Notes: generated from the letters alone by a model not told the origin. 5,058 nucleotides of DNA from Phycisphaerales bacterium UBA2266 (GCA_002347125.1 DDXG01000142.1:591-5648), one strand, 5' to 3'. Positions 1 to 5,003 are shown, numbered from the stretch's first letter. Numbers and translations: made by a program.

Positions 1-420
1 CCGCCGATGCCCCATGCCGCCGCCCCCATGGCCCTGCCGCCCCACGGCATGTTCCCCGAGCCCCCGCCCCCCGCTTCCATGCCGATGCCGCCCTGGCTGC
101 GCGGCATCGAATTGACCGAGGCCCGGCAGGACAAGCTGTTCGCCCTGCTGCACGAGCAGGCGCCCCTGGAGCGGGAGCAGCGGAAAGCGGCCTTCAAGGC
201 CCTGGAGGAGTTGCACCGCCTTGCCGCCTCGAACCGCTTCGACGACGGCAAGGCCCGGGTTCTCGCCGATGTCCACGGGCTGGCCGTCGCCCAGCTGACC
301 CTGATGCGCGCCGAACTGGACGCCCAGGTGCGCGCCCTCCTGACGCCCGAGCAACGCAGGCAACTCGACGCCGCCCGAGCCAAGGCCGAGTCCCTCCGCA
401 AGGCCAAGAAGCTCTCTTGA
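1..420 (+). CDS. Spy/CpxP-like periplasmic protein (5' truncated)
   Basis: The frame is open from the first base, so the true start and any signal peptide lie off the left edge; the ATG at base 7 is just an internal Met. The visible 139 residues begin with a Pro/Met/His-rich stretch (about residues 1-35), then a charged helical region. Two LTxxQ-like motifs frame the helical part: ELTEARQDK near residue 38 and LLTPEQRRQ near residue 113. This arrangement (helix, 'NRFDDGKAR' turn, helix, LTPEQR) is typical of the Spy/CpxP/heavy-metal-resistance family. These are periplasmic all-helical proteins that act as ATP-independent chaperones or modulate envelope-stress and metal responses. The N-terminal Met/His-rich segment could bind metal, but that is inference. 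The protein ends in a Lys-rich tail. Family assignment is by motif and pattern only. Confidence 0.72.
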   Translation, partial: PPMPHAAAPMALPPHGMFPEPPPPASMPMPPWLRGIELTEARQDKLFALLHEQAPLEREQRKAAFKALEELHRLAASNRFDDGKARVLADVHGLAVAQLTLMRAELDAQVRALLTPEQRRQLDAARAKAESLRKAKKLS

Positions 421-630
421 TGGGCAGCCAGGATTGAAATGACGGCAATTCCTGCCGCTCCCCAGGCATCCGCGCCGCAACCACCATCGCCAAGGGGCTG
501 TCACCCCAGGGATTTAACGCCGCTTTACATGCGGCCGGTTTTGCCGCCGGGCGGCAAGGGTCGCGGGGGGCAATCCGCTACCGGCGCGCAGCCGTCCTCC
601 GGCCACGGTTTTCTTAACCGGTTTTTACCT

Positions 631-646
631 CGTTTTACAGAAAACG
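631..646. promoter_or_regulatory. Perfect inverted repeat upstream of the EF-hand promoter
   Basis: CGTTTT-ACAG-AAAACG is a perfect palindrome with 6-base arms and a 4-base spacer. It ends about 20 bases upstream of the -24 element of the sigma-54 promoter candidate. It could be a binding site for a regulator of the EF-hand gene. No matching regulator is visible in the window, so this is inference from symmetry and position. It has no flanking T-run that would make it a terminator. Confidence 0.35.
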
Positions 647-666
647 TCGTGAATTTCAACAACTTC

Positions 667-682
667 TGGCCGCTATCTTGCA
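667..682 (+). promoter_or_regulatory. Candidate sigma-54 (RpoN) -24/-12 promoter
   Basis: TGGCCGCTATCTTGCA matches the sigma-54 consensus TGGCAC-N5-TTGCA. The TGGC block (667-670) and the TTGCA block (678-682) have exactly the canonical spacing, with GG at -24 and GC at -12. The two mismatches are in the less conserved end of the -24 box. Transcription would begin near 692, giving a leader of about 50 bases before the EF-hand start at 741. If real, expression needs an enhancer-binding protein of the NtrC class. A loose IHF-like match sits at 654-666. No good sigma-70 promoter was found by eye in the same region. Confidence 0.5.
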
Positions 683-740
683 TAAGGCCACGGGTGCACT
701 ACGTGGCACGACGATCCATCAACCAAGAAAGGAATACATC

Positions 741-1469
741 ATGAGCACTAGCATTAGCGGTCTCGGCAGCAACGCGATGATGATGCAGGGCATGGGAGGC
801 ATGCGCCGCCCCGACTCCGGCAAGATGGCGGAAGACCTGTTCTCCAAGCTCGACTCCTCCGGCCAGGGCTACATCACCGAATCCGACCTCCAGGGCGCCT
901 TCGACAAGGTGTCGTCCTCGTCTTCTTCGAGCACCTCCTCCAACGCTTCGGAACTGTTCTCCAAGCTCGACTCCGACAGCGACGGCAAGGTCACCAAGGA
1001 CGAGTTCTCCAGCGGCCTGAAGCAGGTGGCCGAGGAACTGGACAGCCAGTTCATGAGCATGCGCATGAACGGCGGCATGCAGGCCGGGGGGATGGGCGGC
1101 ATGCCCCCGCCCCCCGAGGGCGACAGCGGCTTCACCAAGGATGAACTGACCGCCCAACTGGACGAGATCGGCTCCTCGGACAGCCAGCGCTCCAGCCTGA
1201 TCTCCAACATCGTCAACAACTTCGACGAGGCCGACTCGGACGGCGATGGCAAGGTCAGCTTCCAGGAAGCCATGGCCTACGACCAAAGTACGTCGTCCAC
1301 GAACTCGACGTCTTCCTCTTCCACCTCAACCGACACCACCGGGTCGACTTCGAGCACCGACACCAGCGCCAAGCTGGCGATGCAGATCATGCAACTGATG
1401 GAGGCGTACGGCTTGGGCGGCAACCAGAATGGAAGCGACCTGACCTCCCTGCTGTCGATCACAGCTTAA
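741..1469 (+). CDS. EF-hand calcium-binding protein (XopAW-like)
   Basis: The product is 242 residues. The ATG at 741 is chosen because AAAGGA (728-733) sits 7 bases upstream; an in-frame ATG at 678 would read through the promoter candidate and that ribosome binding site. Three 12-residue EF-hand loops are readable: residues 38-49 (DSSGQGYITESD, weaker, Gln at position 5 and Asp at 12), 77-88 (DSDSDGKVTKDE, canonical) and 165-176 (DSDGDGKVSFQE, canonical). A half-loop, GDSGFTKDEL, lies near 127-136, so the layout is two EF pairs with one degenerate member. A Ser-rich linker (58-67), a Met/Gly/Pro segment (105-125) and a Ser/Thr tract (183-209) join the parts, and a short hydrophobic helix (about 210-225) closes the protein. 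No N-terminal signal peptide is visible. The architecture resembles proteins named after the Xanthomonas type III effector XopAW. Calcium binding is well supported; secretion as an effector is not shown by the sequence. The gene is monocistronic, with its own terminator downstream. Confidence 0.85.
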   Translation: MSTSISGLGSNAMMMQGMGGMRRPDSGKMAEDLFSKLDSSGQGYITESDLQGAFDKVSSSSSSSTSSNASELFSKLDSDSDGKVTKDEFSSGLKQVAEELDSQFMSMRMNGGMQAGGMGGMPPPPEGDSGFTKDELTAQLDEIGSSDSQRSSLISNIVNNFDEADSDGDGKVSFQEAMAYDQSTSSTNSTSSSSTSTDTTGSTSSTDTSAKLAMQIMQLMEAYGLGGNQNGSDLTSLLSITA

Positions 1470-1515
1470 GGCGTTCTCCCCCCAGTGCATGACGTTCTAC
1501 TCCCCGTAGCTCCTC

Positions 1516-1541
1516 AGGCCGGCTCACGCCGGCCTTTTTTT
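1516..1541 (+). terminator. Rho-independent terminator of the EF-hand gene
   Basis: A perfect 8-bp GC-rich stem (AGGCCGGC / GCCGGCCT) with a TCAC tetraloop runs straight into seven T residues (1535-1541). It lies about 47 bases after the EF-hand stop codon. The minus strand has no T-run on the other side, so it acts in one direction. Confidence 0.93.
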
Positions 1542-1557
1542 GTCTAGCACCCCGCCC

Positions 1558-1621
1558 CCGTTCGCCCTGAGCCTGTCGAAGGGCCTGCCCTGGGCGACGA
1601 CGAAGGGCTCAGCCCAAACGG
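1558..1621. repeat. Degenerate dispersed inverted repeat (TTCGCCCTGAGCCTGTCGAA type)
   Basis: The left arm, CCGTTCGCCCTGAGCC (1558-1573) continuing as TGTCGAAGGGC, is a motif I recognise as a common dispersed intergenic repeat in proteobacterial genomes. The right arm, GGCTCAGCCCAAACGG (1606-1621), is its reverse complement with 13 of 16 bases matching. GAAGGGC also occurs in both halves (1578-1584 and 1602-1608). It sits between a terminator and a promoter, the usual place for such REP-like elements. Recognition is from memory; copy number in this genome cannot be seen here. Confidence 0.6.
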
Positions 1622-1653
1622 CCTGCGGCTGTTCAAAGGCCGGTTTGACGATA

Positions 1654-1682
1654 TTGAATCCGGGACAGTGGCGGGCTATACC
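1654..1682 (+). promoter_or_regulatory. Candidate sigma-70 promoter for the VOC-alkyltransferase unit
   Basis: TTGAAT (1654-1659) and TATACC (1677-1682) are separated by 17 bases, each matching 4 of 6 consensus positions. Transcription would start near 1689, about 50 bases before the VOC start codon. It is the best pair seen by eye between the terminator and the gene, but the match is moderate. Confidence 0.35.
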
Positions 1683-1739
1683 TGAGGGACAAAACCAACA
1701 GGCGCTTTCAGGGAGGCCCACCCGTTAAGGAGAACCACC

Positions 1740-2108
1740 ATGGCCAACCCCTTCGTGCATACCGAACTCCAAACCAAGGACCTCGCCAAGGCGAAGGATT
1801 TCTACAGCAAGCTGTTCGACTGGAAACTGGAAGACATTCCCGTCCCCGGCAGCGACGTCGGCTACACCATGATCAACGTGGGCGAAGGCACCGGCGGCGG
1901 CATGTTCGCCAACCCCGACCCCAACGTGCCCCCCCACTGGCTGGCCTACGTCGGCGTGGACGACATCCAGGCCTCCACCAACAAGGCCCGGGAACTCGGC
2001 GCCACCGTGGTGCAGGACGTGATGGAAGTGGACGGTTACGGCTGGCTGAGCGTCATCATCGACCCCACCGGCGCCGTGCTCGGCATGTGGAAACCGAAAC
2101 CGATGTGA
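1740..2108 (+). CDS. VOC family protein (glyoxalase/dioxygenase fold)
   Basis: The product is 122 residues, the normal size for a single-chain VOC protein with two beta-alpha-beta-beta-beta modules (about 1-57 and 64-120). The start is supported by AAGGAG at 1727-1732, 7 bases before the ATG. Family signatures include the opening 'PFVHTEL' strand, the helix 'DLAKAKDFYSKLFDW' (14-28), the second module opening 'HWLAYVGVDDI' (66-76), the helix ending 'KARELGATV' and the closing strand 'IIDPTGAVLGMW' (107-117). His7 and His66 lie where metal ligands can occur, but the closing strand lacks the usual Glu ligand, so a complete glyoxalase I metal site is doubtful. The substrate cannot be predicted. 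The stop codon is 2 bases before the alkyltransferase start, so the two are probably co-transcribed. Confidence 0.85.
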   Translation: MANPFVHTELQTKDLAKAKDFYSKLFDWKLEDIPVPGSDVGYTMINVGEGTGGGMFANPDPNVPPHWLAYVGVDDIQASTNKARELGATVVQDVMEVDGYGWLSVIIDPTGAVLGMWKPKPM

Positions 2109-2110
2109 TC

Positions 2111-2644
2111 ATGGCGCCCGACAGCTACCGCAAAGAGGCAGCGGACAAGCACATCCGCTACGCCGTCGAACCCTGCCCCCTGGGGCTGATCCTCGTCGCT
2201 GCCACCCCCAAAGGGGTTTGCGCTATCGAGTTCGACGACAGGGAAGAAGCGCTGGTCAAGCGTTTGCAGGAGCGCTTCCCCAAGGCCCGGTTCGAACCCG
2301 CCGACCCGGAATTCAAAAGCTGGATCGCCAAGGTACTGCGCTACATCGAGCATCCGCGAGGCGCATTGGACCTGCCCCTGGACGTGCAGGGCACGGTGTT
2401 CCAGCGCCGCGTCTGGCAAGCCCTGCAAGCCATTCCCGCTGGCCAGACCGCCAGCTATTCCGAAATCGCCCGGCGCATCGGCCAGCCCAAAGCCTATCGC
2501 GCCGTCGCCCATGCCGTCGCGGGCAACCGCTTGGCGATGGCGATTCCGTGCCATCGCGCGGTTCGCGCAGATGGCGATTTATCGGGGTATCGGTGGGGGG
2601 TGGAACGTAAGACGGAACTGTTGCGGCGGGAAAGCGAGAAATAA
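2111..2644 (+). CDS. Methylated-DNA-protein-cysteine methyltransferase, Ada C-terminal type
   Basis: The product is 177 residues from the ATG at 2111; an in-frame ATG at 2087, inside the VOC gene, would add 8 residues. Neither has a strong Shine-Dalgarno, so translation is probably coupled to the VOC gene. It repairs O6-alkylguanine in DNA by suicidal transfer of the alkyl group to a cysteine. The active site IPCHR is at 145-149 with Cys147. The DNA-binding helix-turn-helix with its arginine finger is visible at about 115-132 (SYSEIARRIG, Arg130), and Asn139 is the conserved hinge Asn. The N-terminal part (IRYAVEPCPLG...GVCAI, 15-39) and the C-terminal SGYRWGVERK...LLRRE (158-174) match the C-terminal half of E. 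coli Ada more than Ogt. Also Ada-like is Asn-basic residue (NR) where most Ogt proteins have NP. The Ada N-terminal phosphotriester domain and AraC-type activator domain are absent and are not encoded upstream. Val is replaced by Ala in the usual PCHRVV. Confidence 0.93.
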   Translation: MAPDSYRKEAADKHIRYAVEPCPLGLILVAATPKGVCAIEFDDREEALVKRLQERFPKARFEPADPEFKSWIAKVLRYIEHPRGALDLPLDVQGTVFQRRVWQALQAIPAGQTASYSEIARRIGQPKAYRAVAHAVAGNRLAMAIPCHRAVRADGDLSGYRWGVERKTELLRRESEK

Positions 2645-2689
2645 ACGCTGGTGTTCAGAGTTCTGGTCCGTCACCGGTCTGCGCAATTG

Positions 2690-3107
2690 TTACGACTCGA
2701 TCAGCTTCGTCGCGTCCGCAATCAGATCGGCGACGAGCGCACGAAGCTTCGTGAGAGTGGATTCTTCTACTCAAGGAACCCCTCGCACTCAGCAAGATTC
2801 CGCTTCTGATGGGCGGCATCCAGCACCCGCCAGCGGCGGGCCAGCCAATTCAGGGTATGGGTCAAGCATTGAAATACCGTGTAGCGGTTTTCGCTACGGT
2901 AGCCATGCCAACGAAGGGCCGCCAAGGCAGCTGCATGGGCAGCATTGTAGGCACTGATGAAACGCCCCTCGGCAGCAGGCCGGCAAACTGCGCATCAGCC
3001 AGACGGGTACGTGCCATTGCCAGCAGACGCCTCACCTCTACCTCATTGCGCGGTTCGGCCTTGAGTTGGCCGATGCCCACCAAGTTATCGAGTGCCGGCA
3101 AACTCAT
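2690..3107 (-). pseudogene. Broken HEPN-domain protein gene (MNT-HEPN pair)
   Basis: Translation from the ATG at 3107 (minus strand, GGAG at 3117-3114) starts MSLPALDNLVGIGQLKAEP and goes out of frame after about 46 residues. Switching frame near 2968-2971 restores a continuous product: GRFISAYNAAHAAALAALRW, then HGYRSENRYTVFQCLTHTL, then RRWRVLDAAHQKRNLAECEG. A stop appears at 2769-2767 right after GFLE. A second switch there restores TLTKLRALVADLIADATKL to a TAA at 2692-2690. Each switch needs one missing base, and 418 + 2 = 420 bases gives exactly 140 codons. The readable protein has the all-helical pattern of HEPN partners of minimal nucleotidyltransferases (compare HepT), and the family name is from memory. 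The RN-x-x-E-Y type motif reads RNLAECEG, with Tyr changed to Cys. The gene is non-functional unless both deletions are sequencing errors. Confidence 0.82.
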
Positions 3108-3204
3108 TGATATCTCCGATCAAAGGAAGGACCGGTTGAGAAAGGACGCGATTGACGAACGAATCCGGCTCTGCCCGGCGACGTTCGAATTCACTGGGTG
3201 AGTA
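3085..3204 (-). pseudogene. 3' remnant of a minimal nucleotidyltransferase (MNT) gene
   Basis: In the minus-strand frame ending with TAA at 3087-3085, the 37 codons from 3198 read PSEFERRRAEPDSFVNRVLS, then QPVLPLIGDINEFAGTR. This matches the C-terminal tail I know for nucleotidyltransferase-domain proteins encoded just upstream of this HEPN family: an EF-x-R-R-AE segment, then SFV-x-RVL-x-QP-x-L-x-LIGD, then a short tail. The stop overlaps the HEPN start by 23 bases, as expected for a tight toxin-antitoxin operon. No start codon or catalytic GS...DxD motif exists upstream: an in-frame TAG lies at 3243-3241, and similarity fades at about 3205. The 5' bulk of the gene is therefore missing, replaced by the abiE upstream region. 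Homology is judged by eye. Confidence 0.65.
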
Positions 3205-3226
3205 GCAACCAGCCAGCCTGGCTACT
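3201..3226. repeat. Inverted repeat at the junction of MNT remnant and abiE region
   Basis: AGTAGC (3201-3206) and GCTACT (3221-3226) are exact inverted arms. Nested CCAG/CTGG can extend the pairing with a small bulge. It lies exactly where similarity to the nucleotidyltransferase ends and the abiE upstream region begins. The GTAGC/GCTAC core resembles the arms of the two abiE operators but with wider spacing. It could be a third, weaker regulator site, a transcript hairpin or chance. Confidence 0.35.
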
Positions 3227-3243
3227 TGGATTGTTCGTCTCTA

Positions 3244-3260
3244 TCGTAGTACAACTACGA
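3244..3260. promoter_or_regulatory. Probable AbiEi operator 1
   Basis: TCGTAGTACAACTACGA is a perfect inverted repeat with 7-base arms and a 3-base spacer. The same architecture with nearly the same arms recurs at 3310-3326. AbiEi antitoxins of other species bind paired inverted repeats in their own promoter and repress it, so this is the likely upstream operator. The two centres are 66 bases apart, enclosing the promoter candidate. Confidence 0.72.
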
Positions 3261-3280
3261 CTAACGCGTCTAAACAAAAC

Positions 3281-3309
3281 TTGGCAACCACTTAAAATAA
3301 TGGTAAATA
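3281..3309 (+). promoter_or_regulatory. Candidate abiE promoter, possibly giving a leaderless mRNA
   Basis: TTGGCA (3281-3286) is separated by 17 bases from TAAATA (3304-3309). The start point would fall near 3316-3317, on or beside the abiEi ATG. TAAAAT at 3293-3298 is a better -10 hexamer but has no -35 at the right distance; it would give a leader of about 12 bases. The promoter lies between the two operator copies. Confidence 0.4.
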
Positions 3310-3326
3310 TCGTAGCATGGCTACGA
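3310..3326. promoter_or_regulatory. Probable AbiEi operator 2, enclosing the start codon
   Basis: TCGTAGCATGGCTACGA is a perfect inverted repeat with arms TCGTAGC/GCTACGA and the spacer ATG. That ATG is the abiEi start codon, so codons 2-4 form the right arm. It differs from operator 1 only in the last arm base (T/A to C/G) and the spacer. Binding here would cover the transcription start and the first codons, fitting tight autorepression. Confidence 0.72.
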
Positions 3327-4054
3327 CTGAAAGAACCAAGTTAAAATCCCTCTACCGGCAGTGGACACCAGGGTCCCCCATGACGTCTGAGGACTTGGCG
3401 GCATTGGGCGTCTCCGCGGACCTGGCCGTCCACTACGCGCGCGCTGGTTGGCTTTCCCGCTTGGCGCGCGGGGTGTACCGTCGCCCCAACGATACGCTGG
3501 ATCTCCATGCCTGTCTGATCCTGATGCAGCGTTCCGCCGAAGGCCTGCATGTCGGCGGCAAGTCGGCCCTCGACTGGTACGGTGTGCGGCAGTACCTGTC
3601 GCAGCAGTCCATTCTGCATCTTTATGGCTGGACAACCGTCCGCCTCCCCAGCTGGTTCACTGAACGCTTCCCGGCGGAGTACCACCGCAAGCGCCTGTTC
3701 GACGAGCCGCCAGGCGATCCGCTTCATGCTGGACCGTTCGAAAAGCGCGACAGCGCGCCTCGGGTCTCGACGCCCGAGCGAGCGCTCTTGGAAGTACTCA
3801 GCGAGGTAGGTGTGCGTCAGCCGCTGCAGGAGGCACGCGAACTCGCCGAGAGCGCCTATAGCCTGCGCGCCGATGTGCTGCGTGAATTGCTGCAGCGCTG
3901 CACCAGCGTAAAGACAGTGCGCCTGTGCCTGCAACTCGGACGCGAACTCGCACTGCCCTGGGCCGCCAAACTGGATGCCGCGCAGCTGCCGACCGGTAGC
4001 GACCGGGCCTGGGTATCCCGTTCGGCCGACGGACTGCTGGTGCTCAAGCCATGA
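3317..4054 (+). CDS. abiEi: AbiEi family antitoxin / transcriptional repressor (type IV TA)
   Basis: The product is 245 residues. The N-terminal region, about 20-58 (TSEDLAALGVSADLAVHYAR, then AGWLSRLARGVYRRP), is the winged helix-turn-helix typical of AbiEi antitoxins. The C-terminal part, including VSTPERALLEVLSEVG (150-165) and the helices to 220, is the antitoxin domain that counters the toxin. The protein is known to work twice: it neutralises AbiEii without direct complex formation (type IV) and represses its own operon. Two matching palindromes upstream supply the expected operator pair. The start at 3317 gives a family-like N-terminus; no Shine-Dalgarno precedes it, and the next Met (3380) lacks one too, so initiation may be leaderless. 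The gene overlaps abiEii by four bases (ATGA). No truncation or frameshift is visible. Confidence 0.92.
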   Translation: MATTERTKLKSLYRQWTPGSPMTSEDLAALGVSADLAVHYARAGWLSRLARGVYRRPNDTLDLHACLILMQRSAEGLHVGGKSALDWYGVRQYLSQQSILHLYGWTTVRLPSWFTERFPAEYHRKRLFDEPPGDPLHAGPFEKRDSAPRVSTPERALLEVLSEVGVRQPLQEARELAESAYSLRADVLRELLQRCTSVKTVRLCLQLGRELALPWAAKLDAAQLPTGSDRAWVSRSADGLLVLKP

Positions 4055-4965
4055 ACCAAACGTATCTTGACACCGCACGCCTGCTGACCCAAGTCGCGCC
4101 GCTCGTTTTTGTGGACGGCACGTTTGCCCTCAAGGGCGGCACCGCGATCAATCTGTTCATCCGTGACATGCCACGTCTGTCTGTCGATCTGGATCTCGTG
4201 TTCCCCGATTACAGCCTGCCGCGTGATGAGGCACTGGCTCGCATCAACGAGGCTATCCGGCAATCCACGGAGCGCCTGCGAGCACGCGGTTTTCAAACCC
4301 ACACGCTCGCGGCGCCCGACATCGGCGAAACCAAGCTGCTGGTGCGGCGTGCGGGCATCGAAGTGAAGGTCGAAGTCAATTTCGTGATGCGCGGCACCGT
4401 CCACCCCGTGCGCACTTCGGCCTTGACGCCGACCGCCCGCGACAGCTTGCTGGCCGACCTGGAGATTCCGGTGGTATCGCTGGAAGACGTGTACGGCGGC
4501 AAACTCGTCGCCGCCATGGATCGACAGCATCCGCGTGACTTGTTCGACGTGATGCAGCTATTCGCGCATGAAGGCATCACCGCCAACATCCGACGGGCAT
4601 TCGTCGTCTATCTGGCCAGTCATAACCGACCGGTGCATGAAGTGCTGTTTCCGACTCTTCGCGATATCGAACAGGAATACGAGCGGAACTTCAAAGGAAT
4701 GACCACCGAGCCAGTTGACCTATCCGCCTTGTTGGCCGCGCGTAAGCGGTTGCTGCAGGAACTACAAGGCGGCCTAGATGCGGACGAACGCGGCTTCTTG
4801 CTGTCACTGGTCGCTGGCCGTCCGCAGTGGGGATTGCTGGGAATCGCGCACCTCGAACATCTTCCAGGCATTCGCTGGAAATTACACAACCTGGCTGAAC
4901 TGGAACAAAAGAGTCCTCGGAAATTCGCCGAGCAAGTCGAAACGCTTGCACGCCGGCTGGGATAG
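4051..4965 (+). CDS. abiEii: AbiEii nucleotidyltransferase toxin (type IV TA)
   Basis: The product is 304 residues. It is a DNA polymerase beta-like nucleotidyltransferase; relatives of AbiEii transfer nucleotides to RNA (tRNA acceptor ends in the mycobacterial MenT toxins), stopping growth, and AbiE systems can abort phage infection. All four family motifs are present: motif I KGGTAINLF (28-36), motif II SVDLDLVF with the metal-binding Asp46/Asp48, motif III KVEVNF (106-111) with Glu108, and motif IV DVYGGKLVAAMDRQHPRD (146-163) followed by LFD. The C-terminal half is helical, as expected. The toxin therefore looks catalytically intact. Its start codon lies in the ATGA overlap with abiEi and has no strong ribosome binding site, so translation is probably coupled to the antitoxin. 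The target in this host is unknown. Confidence 0.93.
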   Translation: MNQTYLDTARLLTQVAPLVFVDGTFALKGGTAINLFIRDMPRLSVDLDLVFPDYSLPRDEALARINEAIRQSTERLRARGFQTHTLAAPDIGETKLLVRRAGIEVKVEVNFVMRGTVHPVRTSALTPTARDSLLADLEIPVVSLEDVYGGKLVAAMDRQHPRDLFDVMQLFAHEGITANIRRAFVVYLASHNRPVHEVLFPTLRDIEQEYERNFKGMTTEPVDLSALLAARKRLLQELQGGLDADERGFLLSLVAGRPQWGLLGIAHLEHLPGIRWKLHNLAELEQKSPRKFAEQVETLARRLG

Positions 4966-4971
4966 GCGCCC

Positions 4972-4991
4972 GACATGGATGTCTTTTATTT
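4972..4991 (+). terminator. Weak terminator candidate after abiEii
   Basis: GACA-TGGA-TGTC forms a short stem with a tetraloop, followed by TTTTATTT. The stem is only 4 bp (5 bp with a 2-base loop), so it would be inefficient. It lies between two convergent genes, abiEii and guaA. Confidence 0.3.
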
Positions 4992-5003
4992 ACTCAGTCT
5001 GAA

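Larger units (their letters stand above)
421..740. other. Intergenic region with regulatory-looking structure, no convincing gene
   Basis: This 320-base gap separates the Spy-like gene from the EF-hand gene. An open frame at 439-744 has no ribosome binding site, a Pro/Arg-rich random-looking product and overlaps the next start, so it is not called. A 7-bp stem hairpin (TTGCCGC/GCGGCAA, 541-557) lacks a T-run and is not a convincing terminator. A weaker GCCGC/GCGGC hairpin lies at 519-535. From about 605 the base composition becomes T/A-rich, with T-tracts at 609-612, 622-626 and 633-636 and an A-tract at 641-644. These are spaced roughly one helical turn apart, which can bend DNA. The promoter candidate is listed separately. 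Confidence 0.6.

Noticed and set aside
541..557. TTGCCGC/GCGGCAA hairpin as a terminator of the Spy-like gene
   Set aside because: No T-run follows it on either strand, so it does not meet the pattern of an intrinsic terminator.
439..744. Open frame of 101 codons in the intergenic region
   Set aside because: It has no ribosome binding site, a Pro/Arg/Ser-rich random-looking product, and it runs across the sigma-54 promoter candidate into the EF-hand start.
699..1286. Long antisense open frame opposite the EF-hand gene
   Set aside because: It mirrors the strong codon bias of the Ser/Asp/Gly-rich sense gene; its Val/His/Gly-rich product shows no recognisable domain and there is no ribosome binding site.
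2881..2897. Palindrome GTAGCG-GTTTT-CGCTAC resembling the abiE operator arms
   Set aside because: It lies inside the conserved HEPN coding segment (YRSENRY) and is explained by codons; its spacing also differs from the two operators.
2511..3201. Plus-strand open frames at 2511-2957 and 2809-3201
   Set aside because: They are shadows of the minus-strand HEPN pseudogene and MNT remnant, with no ribosome binding sites and no family-like sequence.
3341..4078. Antisense open frame of 245 codons opposite abiEi
   Set aside because: It lies wholly over the well-supported abiEi gene and its product has no recognisable domain; length follows from GC-rich codon use.
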